In this document: piece after piece, positions 42,469 through 52,942 of the stretch | Numbering within the stretch: the first letter of the stretch is position 1 | Layout of the letters: every line of letters begins with the position of its first letter | Source of the DNA: DATBGO01 sp963695645 | GTDB lineage: Bacteria; Actinomycetota; Actinomycetes; Streptosporangiales; Streptosporangiaceae | Length of the DNA: 64,000 nt | Assembly (NCBI GenBank): GCA_963695645.1 | Contig: CAVOHC010000012.1 | Span: 1,488,001-1,552,000 of the forward strand | Direction of reading: 5' to 3' | Made by a program: the position numbers and the translations under genes | Notes under the pieces: generated by a model | Told to the model about the DNA's origin: nothing | Database searches by the model: none | Seen by the model: the letters and a program-made list of their open reading frames with translations, nothing else

Positions 42469-43152
42469 GTGGCAAACAGCACAGGTGATGGCGCCCGCTG
42501 GCTCGACGTCGCCCCGGAACGCCTTGCCGGCTGGCTGGAATCCTTCGGCGCGCGGCACGGCGGGGCTGTTGCGGAAAGCGGCCCTTCAGGCGACCCGGCC
42601 GTTGTAGTGTTCCGGGCCGCCGATGGGGCGGCGGCCGAGTGCCATGTGCCGTTCCCGCCGCTGCCGGCCGGCGGCGCTGAGCCGGACGCCGCGCAGATTG
42701 CCGAGCACGCGAGCGCGGATCGCACCGTCGGCGTGCTGCTGGTGCGGCTCGGCGGCTACGCGGCCGGGGTATTCACCGGCGAGCCGCCCAGGCTGGTCGC
42801 ATCCAAGGTCGGCGCACGGCTGGTACACGGCCGGAGTGCGGCAGGCGGAACATCACAGCAGCGCTTCGCGCGGCGCAGGGAAAAGCAGGCCAGCGAGGCG
42901 CTCGGCGCGGCAGCGGACACGGCGGCCGCGGTGTTTGCGCCTTACGCGGGGAAGCTCGATGCGGTCGTGCTCGGCGGTGACCGGCGCGCGATCGGGGGGC
43001 TCCGCGATGACTCGCGGCTGCGGCCACATCTCGATCTGGCTGTCGAAAGGTTCCTCACGGTGCCGGATCCGAGGCTCGTTGTGCTGCGCGGCACGCCGCG
43101 GCTGTTCCGCGCGGTGCGGATCCGGCTGACTGAGCCCATCGCCACCGGGTGA
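42469..43152 (+). CDS. acVLRF1-family peptidyl-tRNA hydrolase
   Basis: Actinobacterial Vms1-like release-factor-1-fold protein (227 residues), proposed to free nascent chains from tRNA on stalled ribosomes. The loop GGTSQQRFARRREKQ near residue 125 holds the Gln expected for peptidyl-tRNA hydrolysis; VLGGDRRAI and LTVPDPRLVVL are further family blocks. It starts at a GTG after GAGGCGG. Confidence 0.85.
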   Translation: MANSTGDGARWLDVAPERLAGWLESFGARHGGAVAESGPSGDPAVVVFRAADGAAAECHVPFPPLPAGGAEPDAAQIAEHASADRTVGVLLVRLGGYAAGVFTGEPPRLVASKVGARLVHGRSAAGGTSQQRFARRREKQASEALGAAADTAAAVFAPYAGKLDAVVLGGDRRAIGGLRDDSRLRPHLDLAVERFLTVPDPRLVVLRGTPRLFRAVRIRLTEPIATG

Positions 43153-43408
43153 TCGTGACAGCTGCCCGGTCGGTATCCGGAGAAGTCGTCGCGATCAGGG
43201 GACGCTGTGCTGCCGCGCGCGGGCCGAGCCGATCTGCGGGCCCGAATACTGTTCGCGGCGCGGCGGAGCGCTCGGGTAAACTTCGCGGCATGCAACCGCT
43301 CCTGTCGTGACAGAAGATCCCGGCCACCGGGACTGAGCTGTGCGATCAGATATCCTTTTTGTCCCGGTCATCCCGGTCATCCTGTTATGGGGCGGTAGGC
43401 GGTTCCTG

Positions 43409-45007
<1,599 letters not shown>

Positions 45008-45061
45008 GTGGCCGGCCAGGGCGGCAAAAAGACGAGATCTTTTACGCTCGTCTGGGTAGCC

Positions 45062-45083
45062 GATCACGATCTGATGCGTGATC
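45062..45083. promoter_or_regulatory. Inverted repeat upstream of the small HTH gene
   Basis: GATCACG (45062-45068) and CGTGATC (45077-45083) form a perfect dyad with an 8-base spacer, 53 bases before the HTH gene start. It is a possible operator. A shorter dyad AAAAGA/TCTTTT lies just upstream (45028-45044), perhaps a transcript end for the ABC-F gene. Confidence 0.4.
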
Positions 45084-45135
45084 ATGGCGGAGAACGGTAA
45101 CGCAGCGGTCACTTCAGCTCACCCAGGAGGTACGC

Positions 45136-45351
45136 GTGGCCGAGACTCTCAAGAAAGGCACCCGGGTGACGGGTGCCGACCGCACCAAGCTAGCGTCGGA
45201 TCTGAAGAAGAGATACAACGCCGGTGAGAGCATCCGCTCGCTCGCCGCCTCGACCGGCAGGTCATACGGCTTCATCCACCGGATCCTGACCGAGACCGGG
45301 GTATCGCTGCGCGGTCGCGGCGGCGCGACCCGCGGCAAGGGCAAGGCCTGA
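45136..45351 (+). CDS. Small helix-turn-helix DNA-binding protein
   Basis: 71 residues. LASDLKKRYNAGESIRSLAA followed by GRSYGFIHRILTETG is a clear helix-turn-helix; the C-terminal RGRGGATRGKGKA tail is basic, as in AT-hook-like proteins. It corresponds in size and position to Rv1473A of M. tuberculosis. The GTG start has a near-perfect AGGAGG. Targets unknown. Confidence 0.88.
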   Translation: MAETLKKGTRVTGADRTKLASDLKKRYNAGESIRSLAASTGRSYGFIHRILTETGVSLRGRGGATRGKGKA

Positions 45352-45432
45352 CCGCGTGCGGCGCGCGGCGCGCCAGCTGGCCCGGCCCGTCGTCCGGCGC
45401 GGGCCGGCTCGCTGGCAACTGTAGGAGGAAAC

Positions 45433-46209
45433 GTGACGCTGAGCGCGGCTGAGCTTGAATCCAGCGGGCTCGCCGTTGATGTTGGCGACGCGGTCGCGAC
45501 GGTGACGCTCAGCAGGCCCCGCCGCAACGCCATGACCCCTGCGGTGTGGCGCGGGCTCGCCGCGATCGGACGGCAGCTGCTGCCTGCCGTCCGGGTGGTG
45601 GTGGTACGCGGCGCCGGGCCGTCCTTCTGCGCCGGAATCGATCTGCGCATGTTCACGCCCGACGGAGTACCGGGCGAGGAACCGCTTGGCGCGGCCGATC
45701 CCGGTTTCGAGGAGCAGCTCGCGGCCTGGCAGGAGGGGTTCACCTGGCTGCGCCACCCGGACATCGTCTCGGTAGCCGCAGTGCAGGGACACGCCATCGG
45801 CGCCGGATTCCAGCTCGCGCTCTCCTGCGATCTTCGCGTCCTCGCCGACGACGCCAAGCTTTGCATGAGAGAGCCTGCCCTCGGGCTCGTGCCCGACCTG
45901 ACAGGGACAAAGCCGCTCGTCGGCATTGTGGGCCTGCCGCGCGCGATCGAGCTGTGCCTGACCGCACGGACCGTCTCGGCTGCCGAAGCGCGCGAACTGC
46001 ACCTGGCCGAGCTTGTGGTGCCCGCCGCCGAGCTCGACCAGGCCGTCGCCGATCTGGTGGCCGCGCTGCTCGCGACCGACGCGGCGGCTTCACGCGCGAC
46101 CAAGAGGCTGCTGGTCCAGGCTGCGGGCCACACGCTCGAGCAGCAGGCGGCCGCTGAGCGGCACGCTCAGGCGGCGCTGCTGCGAGCGCGGCTCGCGCCT
46201 GAAGGGTGA
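45433..46209 (+). CDS. Enoyl-CoA hydratase/isomerase family protein
   Basis: 258-residue crotonase-fold protein, 82 bases after the HTH gene. Oxyanion-hole segments GAGPSFCAGIDLRMF and GHAIGAGFQLALSCDLRV are intact. In the catalytic region it has MREPALGLVPDLTGTKPL, with an Asp where typical hydratases carry the second Glu or a Gly, so isomerase or another crotonase activity is possible. Starts at a GTG after AGGAGGAAA. Conserved partner of the ABC-F/HTH genes in actinobacteria (echA12 in mycobacteria). Confidence 0.9.
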   Translation: MTLSAAELESSGLAVDVGDAVATVTLSRPRRNAMTPAVWRGLAAIGRQLLPAVRVVVVRGAGPSFCAGIDLRMFTPDGVPGEEPLGAADPGFEEQLAAWQEGFTWLRHPDIVSVAAVQGHAIGAGFQLALSCDLRVLADDAKLCMREPALGLVPDLTGTKPLVGIVGLPRAIELCLTARTVSAAEARELHLAELVVPAAELDQAVADLVAALLATDAAASRATKRLLVQAAGHTLEQQAAAERHAQAALLRARLAPEG

Positions 46210-46264
46210 TTTCGCCGTCAGCTGACAGCGGAAGCTAGCCGGGCACCGGAAGGTTGGTCGCAGC

Positions 46265-48184
46265 ATGAATCCGGCCGCCTGGCACACGATGCGCTCGTAT
46301 TCGCGGGATAGCTCGGTGACCCGCCAGCGGCTGAAGCCGGGCACAGTCCGGAGGATCGCCGGCTACGCCAAGCCGTACCGCACGGACCTGATCCTGTTCC
46401 TCATCGCCACGTCGGTGGACGCGGTGCTCATTGTCGCCGTTCCGCTGCTGCTGCGGGCTCTCATCGACAACGGGATCGAGCGCCGCGACACCGAGGTCGT
46501 GCTGACGATCGCCGCGCTGGTGGCCGGGATCGCGCTGTTCGACGCGATCCTGTCGGTCGCCCAGCGCTGGTACTCGGCCCGGATCGGCGAGGGCCTGATC
46601 TATGACCTGCGCACCGAGGTGTTCAGGCACGTGCAGCGCCAGCCGATCGCGTTCTTCACCAGGGCGCAGACGGGCTCCCTGGTCAGCAGGCTGAACAGCG
46701 ATGTCATCGGTGCGCAGCAGGCCCTGACCTCCACGCTGTCCGGCGTGGTCTCTAACTTCCTTTCGCTGGTCCTTGTGCTGGCCGCGATGTTCTACCTGTC
46801 CTGGGTGGTCACCGTATTCGCCCTGGTACTGCTGCCGGTTTTCATCCTTCCGGCGCGGCTGCTCGGCCGCCGGATGCAGCGCATGACCAGAGAGTCGATG
46901 CAGCTGGACGCGCAGATGGGCTCGACGATGACCGAGCGCTTCAATGTGGCTGGCGCGATGCTGGTGAAGCTATTCGGCCGCCCGGCGGAAGAGGAGGAGG
47001 TCTTCTCCGGCCGGGCCGCGCGGGTCCGCGACATCGGGGTGGTCATCGCCATGTACGGGCGGGTCTTCTTCATCGCGCTGTCGCTGCTGGCCTCGATGGC
47101 GACCGCGCTTGTCTACGGGCTCGGCGGCAGCCTGGTGATCAGCGGCGCGTTCCAGCTGGGCACGCTGGTCGCGCTGGCCAGCCTGCTCAGCCGGATGTAC
47201 GGGCCGATTACCGCGCTGTCCAACGTCCAGGTCGACGTGATGACCGCGCTGGTGAGCTTCGACCGGGTGTTCGAGGTGCTCGACCTGAAGCCGCTCATTG
47301 CGGACCGGCCAGGCGCGCTGCCGCTGCGGCTGCCCGCGCTGAGCAGCGCGGCGGTGCCGGGTGCGGGCGTGGCGCCCGACGTCGACTTCGACGACGTGAC
47401 GTTCCGCTACCCGCTTGCCTCCGAGGTCTCGCTGGCCTCGCTTGAGTCGGTCGCACTGCCCGCTCCGGAGCGCAGTGACGCTGGCCAGGACGTCTTGCGG
47501 GGAGTGAGCTTCCACGCGCCTGGCGGTAAGCTCACCGCGCTCGTCGGGCCGTCCGGTGCCGGGAAGACGACCATCACGGCCTTGGTGTCGCGGTTGTATG
47601 ACCCTGGCACCGGAACGGTCCGCATCGGCGGCGTCGACATCAGGGACGTCACCCAGGAGTCACTGCACGACGCAGTGGGCGTCGTCACCCAGGACGCGCA
47701 CATGTTCCACGACACGATCCGGGCCAACCTGGCCTATGCCCGGCCCGGCGCGTCCGAGCCGGACCTGATCCAGGCCTGCGAGGCAGCGCAGATCTGGAAC
47801 CTGATCTCGGTGCTGCCCGACGGCCTCGACACGGTGGTCGGTGATCGCGGTTACCGGCTCTCCGGCGGGGAGAAGCAGCGGATAGCGCTGGCCAGGCTGC
47901 TGCTGAAGGCCCCGTCTGTGGTGGTGCTCGACGAGGCGACCGCGCACCTGGATTCCGAGTCCGAGGCCGCCGTGCAGCGCGCGCTGAAGCAGGCGCTAGC
48001 CGGACGGACCTCGCTGGTGATAGCGCACCGGCTGTCGACGATCCGGGAGGCCGACCAGATCCTGGTCATCGACGCCGGGCAGGTCCGAGAGCGCGGTCCC
48101 CACGACGAACTGCTGGCCGCGGGCGGGCTTTACGCTGAGCTTTACCGCACCCAGTTTGCCCGCCAGGAGCCGGCCCGCACCTGA
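46265..48184 (+). CDS. ABC exporter (fused membrane and ATPase domains)
   Basis: 639-residue half-transporter. The N-terminal six-helix exporter domain (about residues 35-340, with IAFFTRAQTGSLVSRLNSD) is followed by the ATPase: Walker A GPSGAGKTTI, signature YRLSGGEKQRIALARLLL, Walker B VVVLDEATAHLDSESE. A linker of about 50 residues rich in Ala/Pro/Val precedes the ATPase. Being a single polypeptide, it should homodimerise. Substrate unknown. Confidence 0.93.
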   Translation: MNPAAWHTMRSYSRDSSVTRQRLKPGTVRRIAGYAKPYRTDLILFLIATSVDAVLIVAVPLLLRALIDNGIERRDTEVVLTIAALVAGIALFDAILSVAQRWYSARIGEGLIYDLRTEVFRHVQRQPIAFFTRAQTGSLVSRLNSDVIGAQQALTSTLSGVVSNFLSLVLVLAAMFYLSWVVTVFALVLLPVFILPARLLGRRMQRMTRESMQLDAQMGSTMTERFNVAGAMLVKLFGRPAEEEEVFSGRAARVRDIGVVIAMYGRVFFIALSLLASMATALVYGLGGSLVISGAFQLGTLVALASLLSRMYGPITALSNVQVDVMTALVSFDRVFEVLDLKPLIADRPGALPLRLPALSSAAVPGAGVAPDVDFDDVTFRYPLASEVSLASLESVALPAPERSDAGQDVLRGVSFHAPGGKLTALVGPSGAGKTTITALVSRLYDPGTGTVRIGGVDIRDVTQESLHDAVGVVTQDAHMFHDTIRANLAYARPGASEPDLIQACEAAQIWNLISVLPDGLDTVVGDRGYRLSGGEKQRIALARLLLKAPSVVVLDEATAHLDSESEAAVQRALKQALAGRTSLVIAHRLSTIREADQILVIDAGQVRERGPHDELLAAGGLYAELYRTQFARQEPART

Positions 48185-48266
48185 AGGCGCGCACCGGAGG
48201 GCCGTGCGTGCGGGTCACCTCGTTAGATCGCCCGGAGTGCCGGGGCCGGGCAGCGCGGGCCTGCCG

Positions 48267-49172
48267 TCAGGACCCGTAGCCCACCCGACGCAGGTCGTTG
48301 CCTGCCACCTGCTCGACATCGGCCAGCTGCCGGGCGGTGAGCACCCGCCGCCAGCCACCTGGCGTCGGCGGGTGGCCGGCCATCCGCCGCCCGCGCTCGC
48401 GGACCGTCACCGGCCTGACATCGGCCCCGACGAACTCGGAGATGGCGGCGGCCGTGGCGTCGGGCTGGCGTATCACCTGCTCGTACCGCAGGGTGGTCAG
48501 CTGCTCGGCGGCCAGCCTGCTGCGCAGCCTGGCCATCATCCGGATCGTCCCGCGCCATCGCATGGCACATTTGCCTGCCGGCGAGAGGCCCGGCCACGCG
48601 GCCAGGTCGGTCTCCGCCTCGATGCCGAAGAACGGATGGGGGAACTCGCTCGCCACGCTGGCTGCACTGGGCTTGAGCCATGCCATCGCCTCGGTGTCAG
48701 AGAGCATGGCGGCGACCACGTCCCGGCCGTCGCGGACGATCTGCACCATTCGGGCGTCGGCGAACGCCTCCACGAGCGCATCGGCGCAGTACATCAGGTC
48801 GGGGCTGGCGTCCCCGTACCTGACGATGTCACGGTCGGCCATGCAGGCGCCCGCCCCGTCTACCCCGCCCGCTTCCCGGCAGGCCGCCGAGCAGGTGAGG
48901 CAGCCGTGCGGGGTGACCTGCCAGGCCTGCGCGAACGCGTCACGGAGCACCGTGGCCGCTGCTTCACCGCGGCCCCGGTGGATCGAGGGGCTGCGCGCGA
49001 AGGCGTAGACCACGCTCAGCACGCTGCCCTGTCCCATCGTGAGGTGGAACCCTGCCGACTGTTTCAGGGCGCGGCCGAGGAGATCCGCTCCCGAGTGCGG
49101 GGCGCCGATGACGAAGACCGGCTGACGGACCTTGCGGCCGTTGACGACCAGAATGTGCGGGCGGGCTGTCAT
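48267..49172 (-). CDS. Sulfotransferase family protein
   Basis: 301 residues. The PAPS 5'-phosphosulfate loop resembles FVIGAPHSGADLLGRALKQS, and the 3'-phosphate site is VQIVRDGRDVVAAMLSD. A cysteine-rich segment CLTCSAACREAGGVDGAGAC lies between them and is not part of the usual fold. The acceptor cannot be inferred; it could be a lipid, glycan or secondary metabolite. The ATG starts 9 bases after GGGG. Confidence 0.85.
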   Translation of the reverse strand: MTARPHILVVNGRKVRQPVFVIGAPHSGADLLGRALKQSAGFHLTMGQGSVLSVVYAFARSPSIHRGRGEAAATVLRDAFAQAWQVTPHGCLTCSAACREAGGVDGAGACMADRDIVRYGDASPDLMYCADALVEAFADARMVQIVRDGRDVVAAMLSDTEAMAWLKPSAASVASEFPHPFFGIEAETDLAAWPGLSPAGKCAMRWRGTIRMMARLRSRLAAEQLTTLRYEQVIRQPDATAAAISEFVGADVRPVTVRERGRRMAGHPPTPGGWRRVLTARQLADVEQVAGNDLRRVGYGS

Positions 49173-49243
49173 GACTAGCCCCAAGTGTGGCATTACCCGG
49201 CAGCGTGCCGGTCCCGACCCGGCGATCTTGGCAGCGGACGGCG

Positions 49244-51109
49244 TCAGGCGCCCGGCGGCACCGGGCCGGTGCCGGTTGGCTGTGCGGAGCGCCGGCGGCT
49301 GCGATAGGCATGGTGCGGGTCGAGGTTCAGGGCGGTCTGGATCAGCGGCATATGGCTGAATGCCTGCGGTACATTGCCGACCTGCCTGGCGTACCTCGGG
49401 TCCCATTCCTCGCTCAGCATGCCGAGATCATTGCGCAGTGACAGCAGCCGGCCGAAGAGCGCTTCGGCATCGGCCGTTCTGCCGATCATCTGCAGCGCGT
49501 TGGCCAGCCAGAAGCTACAGGCAAGGAAGGCGCCCTCAGCGCCGGGCAGGCCGTCGACACTTGGCTGGGAGCTGGCCGGGGCCGCCGGCTGGGTGTACCT
49601 GAGCACCAGGCCATCGCAGACCAGCTCGCGCTGGATCGTCTCGACCGTCGAGATCACCCTCGGGTCGTCCGGGGGCAGGAAGCCCACCTCGGGAATCATC
49701 AGCACCGCCGCGTCAAGCTCGGAGCTGCCGTAGTACTGCGTGAACGTGCCGCGGCCGACGTCATATCCCTGCTCGCACACCTCGGCGTGGATGCGGTCGC
49801 GGGTCTGACGCCACTGCTGCGGCCGGCCGGGCAGGCCGAGGTCGGCCATCCGGATCGCGCGGTCGAAGGCGACCCACGCCATCACTTTGGAATGCACGAA
49901 GTGCCGCCGGGGGCCGCGCACCTCCCAGATTCCCTCATCTGGCTCGTCCCAGTTGTTCTCGAGGAAGCCGAGCAGGGCACGAAGCAACGCCCAGGTATGG
50001 CGGTCAAAATTGAGCCCTGCCTGCCTGCCCAGCGTGATCGCGTCGATCACCTCACCGTAGACGTCGAGCTGCAGCTGATTGACCGCTGCGTTGCCGATCC
50101 GCACCGGAGCCGAGCCCTCGTATCCGGGCAGCCAGTCAGCTTCCCATTCGGGCAGCCTGCGCTCGCCCGCGACGCCGTACATGATCTGCACGTCGCGCGG
50201 ATCGCCCGCGACGGCGCGGCCTAGCCATTCCCGCCAGGCAGCGGCCTCATCCAGGTAGCCGGTCCGCAGCAGGGCCTCCAGCGTGATCGTTGCGTCGCGG
50301 AGCCAGCAGTAACGGTAGTCCCAGTTCCGCACGCCGCCGATGTCCTCCGGCAGCGAGGTGGTGGCCGCCGCCACGATGCCGCCCGTCGGCTCGTAGGTAA
50401 GGGCCTTGAGGGTGATGAGGGAGCGGATGACAGCCTCGCGGTAGCGTCCGGAGTAGGTGCAGCGGCTTGCCCAGTCGGTCCAGGACGCCCGGGTGTGCGC
50501 GAGCGCAGCCTCGACGTCAACCACCGGCGGTGCGGTGAGGTGGGAGGGCACCCAGGTCAGCGCGAACGGCACCCGCTCGCCTGCCCTGACGACGAAGCTC
50601 GCGCAGTGGGCCAGCTCCCGTCCGGTGAGCTTGACCGGCGTCCGCAGCCAGACCGAGTCGGGGCCGGCGACCCCGACGACCGCGCCATCGATTCTGCGCA
50701 TCCAGGGCACGACCTGGCCGTAGCCGAACCTCAACCGCAGCACGCATTCCATCTCGACCGCGCCCGTCACGCCCTCGACGATGCGGACGAGAACCGGCCC
50801 GTCCCCGTAACCCAGCGGCATGAAGTCGATCACCCGGATGGCGCCGCCCAAGGTGTGCCATTCGGTCTCCAGGATCAGGGTGTCGCCCTGATAGCGCCTG
50901 GTCACCTCGCCGCGCTGGGCACCGGGAACCCGCGAGGCGGTCGGCGCTATCAGCCAGTGGCCATGCCGCTCATCGCCGAGCAGCGCGGCGAAACAGGCGG
51001 GGGAGTCAAACCGCGGCGCGCACAGCCAATCAGCCGAGCCGTCTCGGCTGATCAGCGCGGCAGAGCGCATTCCGCCGACGATCGCGTAGTCCTCGATGCG
51101 CCCGGCCAT
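49244..51109 (-). CDS. GH15 glucoamylase/trehalase family protein
   Basis: 621 residues without a signal peptide, so cytoplasmic. An N-terminal beta-sandwich (RIEDYAIVGGMRSAALISRD, GSADWLCAPRFDSPACFAAL) precedes the alpha/alpha-barrel with GVRNWDYRYCWLRDATITLE, LDVYGEVIDAI and FLACSFWLANALQ. Mycobacterial members of this group are trehalases, others glucoamylases, so the substrate is alpha-glucan or trehalose. The ATG follows AGGAGGA. It complements glgX in glucan metabolism but is not linked to it. Confidence 0.93.
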   Translation of the reverse strand: MAGRIEDYAIVGGMRSAALISRDGSADWLCAPRFDSPACFAALLGDERHGHWLIAPTASRVPGAQRGEVTRRYQGDTLILETEWHTLGGAIRVIDFMPLGYGDGPVLVRIVEGVTGAVEMECVLRLRFGYGQVVPWMRRIDGAVVGVAGPDSVWLRTPVKLTGRELAHCASFVVRAGERVPFALTWVPSHLTAPPVVDVEAALAHTRASWTDWASRCTYSGRYREAVIRSLITLKALTYEPTGGIVAAATTSLPEDIGGVRNWDYRYCWLRDATITLEALLRTGYLDEAAAWREWLGRAVAGDPRDVQIMYGVAGERRLPEWEADWLPGYEGSAPVRIGNAAVNQLQLDVYGEVIDAITLGRQAGLNFDRHTWALLRALLGFLENNWDEPDEGIWEVRGPRRHFVHSKVMAWVAFDRAIRMADLGLPGRPQQWRQTRDRIHAEVCEQGYDVGRGTFTQYYGSSELDAAVLMIPEVGFLPPDDPRVISTVETIQRELVCDGLVLRYTQPAAPASSQPSVDGLPGAEGAFLACSFWLANALQMIGRTADAEALFGRLLSLRNDLGMLSEEWDPRYARQVGNVPQAFSHMPLIQTALNLDPHHAYRSRRRSAQPTGTGPVPPGA

Positions 51110-51244
51110 GATGTCCTCCTGGTCACGATGGCCCGGCTGGTATCCGGGCCCGCCTTCCGCAGCGCAGGGCCGCGTTGGCTGATCAGCCACCCTGGCACGT
51201 TTCGCCAGCTTAGGTGTCGGCGGCGCGGATCGAGGCCGCTGCGC

Positions 51245-51308
51245 GACGGCAGTGCGACGGCGGTTCGACGGCGGTTCGACGGCGGTTCGACGGCGGTGCG
51301 ACGGCGGG
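51245..51308. repeat. Five to six tandem copies of an 11-bp unit
   Basis: GACGGCGGTTC and close variants repeat from 51245 in the 258-base gap between the divergent GH15 and lipoprotein genes. Nothing else is recognisable in that gap. Confidence 0.8.
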
Positions 51309-51367
51309 CCGCGGCCGTGCGAGGTCCTGGCGCGGACCCGGTCCGCAGCGCACGTAAGCTAACTGGC

Positions 51368-51766
51368 GTGCCAGCACGCCAGCACGGTGACGGCCATGAG
51401 CCGGCCGCGCAAACCGCCCCGATCGGGCCCGCCTGCCGCTGGCTGGCGGCCGCGGTCCTGCTGATGGCGGGGGCGGCAGGCTGCGCCAAGTTCGATGCCG
51501 CCCTGGGCCAGCAGTGGGCCACCGTGAATTTCAAGCCGAATACCTCGGCGGCCACGTTGCTCAAGGTGCGGGCCGCCTGCTCGCATGTGCCCAACGCGCG
51601 CCCTGAGGCGCTTCCGAAGGTGCGCAGCACGGCCAACATGATCTACGCCCTCACCTACCGCACCGACCACGCTAGCGATGCTGACCTGGCCGAACTCCAG
51701 CAGTGCCTGCAGCGGTTCCCCGTGGTCGCAGGGATCGACTTCCAGGACTCGGGTGACGCGGGCTGA
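51368..51766 (+). CDS. Small putative lipoprotein, unknown function
   Basis: 132 residues from a GTG. The N-terminal region has a hydrophobic helix ending in a lipobox-like cysteine (WLAAAVLLMAGAAGCAKFDA), so export and lipid anchoring are likely. The mature part (KVRAACSHVPNARPEALPKV, FPVVAGIDFQDSGD) has two further cysteines and no domain I recognise. It is upstream of the ABC importer genes but separated by 117 bases and a possible leader structure. Confidence 0.65.
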   Translation: MPARQHGDGHEPAAQTAPIGPACRWLAAAVLLMAGAAGCAKFDAALGQQWATVNFKPNTSAATLLKVRAACSHVPNARPEALPKVRSTANMIYALTYRTDHASDADLAELQQCLQRFPVVAGIDFQDSGDAG

Positions 51767-51830
51767 GCAGGGACTGAGCCAGGCACACCTGGTCCGGATC
51801 GAGGGCCATTCCTGGTTTGCCTGCCAGCTG

Positions 51831-51885
51831 ATGAGGTAAAGTAACTGAGTAAACTCTACTAACCCCATCGGAAAAGGCACCTCAT
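51831..51885 (+). promoter_or_regulatory. Leader segment able to pair with the importer start codon
   Basis: ATGAGGT (51831-51837) is complementary to ACCTCAT (51879-51885), which contains the first two bases of the substrate-binding-protein start codon. Between them is an AT-rich stretch unusual for this genome with the dyad GAGT-AA-ACTC. It could be a translation-controlling leader or merely a promoter region with chance complementarity. Confidence 0.35.
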
Positions 51886-52942
51886 GCGACGAATGCTGCT
51901 TACGGCGGGAGTAACTGCCGCCGCCCTGCTGGCCGCCGGCTGTGGTTCGTCAGGGTCCACTGGGTCCTCGGGAGCGACGGCCGACTCGGCCGGATCGGTC
52001 ACTCTGCGGCTGGGCTTCCTCGCCAATATCACGCATGCGTCAGCCCTGGTCGGTATCGAGAAAGGCTTTTTCAAGAAGGACCTCGGCAGCGGCGTCACGC
52101 TCAACCTGACACCGTTCAGCAGCGGCACGCAGGAAGGCACCGCCCTGCTGGCCGGCCAGCTGGATGCGGCCTACGTGGGTCCCAACCCGGCGATCAAGGC
52201 CTGGCAGACCTCAGGCGGGAAGCTCATCAAGATCATCTCCGGTGCCGCATCCGGCGGCGCTGAGCTGGTCGTCAAGCCCGGCATCACCAGCGCCGCGCAG
52301 CTCAAGGGGCAGTCCCTGGCCACGCCGTCGCTCGGCAACACCCAGGACGTGGCGCTGCGCTACTGGCTGAAGCAGCACGGCCTGAACACCACGCCTGCCG
52401 GCGGCGGGGACCTCGCCATCAAGCCCATCGCGCCCAACTCGGCGGCTGTTCTTGCCTTCAGCTCCAAGCAGATAGCCGGCGGCTGGGAGCCGGCTCCCTA
52501 CGACACGGAGATGGTGCAGGCCGGCGGGCACGTGCTCGTTAATGAGGCCAGCCTCTGGCCGCATGGCCAGTTCGTCACCACCAACCTGGTCGTGACCCAG
52601 TCGTTCCTCGCGGCGCACCCGAGTGCGGTCAGCGGGCTGCTCAAGGGGCAGGTCCAGGCCAATGACTTCATCAACAACGACAAGGCGGCCGCCGAGCAGG
52701 CGGCCAACACCGAGCTTGCCGCCGTGAACTCGGGCAAGAACCTGAAGCCGAGCGTCATTTCCGCGGCCTTCGGGCAGATCACCTTCACCAACGACCCGAT
52801 TGCCTCGTCGCTGGCCACTGACGCGCAGCACGCCGTCTCGGTCGGCCTTCTCAAGCCGGTCAGCAACCTGAGCGCTCTCTACGATCTCAGCCCGCTCAAC
52901 AAACTGCTCCAGGCAGCTGGTGATCCGCAGGTCAGCTCGTGA
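51884..52942 (+). CDS. ABC importer substrate-binding lipoprotein (sulfonate/nitrate/taurine type)
   Basis: 352 residues. A lipoprotein signal peptide ends in LLAAGCGSSGS; the mature protein is an SsuA/TauA/NMT1-like fold with LRLGFLANITHASALVGIEK at its start, followed by GFFKKDL, LDAAYVGPNP and SLGNTQDVALRYWL. Sequence type points to aliphatic sulfonates, taurine, nitrate or a thiamine precursor; no sulfonatase or nitrate reductase lies nearby to decide. Its stop overlaps the ATPase start (GTGA). Confidence 0.9.
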   Translation: MRRMLLTAGVTAAALLAAGCGSSGSTGSSGATADSAGSVTLRLGFLANITHASALVGIEKGFFKKDLGSGVTLNLTPFSSGTQEGTALLAGQLDAAYVGPNPAIKAWQTSGGKLIKIISGAASGGAELVVKPGITSAAQLKGQSLATPSLGNTQDVALRYWLKQHGLNTTPAGGGDLAIKPIAPNSAAVLAFSSKQIAGGWEPAPYDTEMVQAGGHVLVNEASLWPHGQFVTTNLVVTQSFLAAHPSAVSGLLKGQVQANDFINNDKAAAEQAANTELAAVNSGKNLKPSVISAAFGQITFTNDPIASSLATDAQHAVSVGLLKPVSNLSALYDLSPLNKLLQAAGDPQVSS

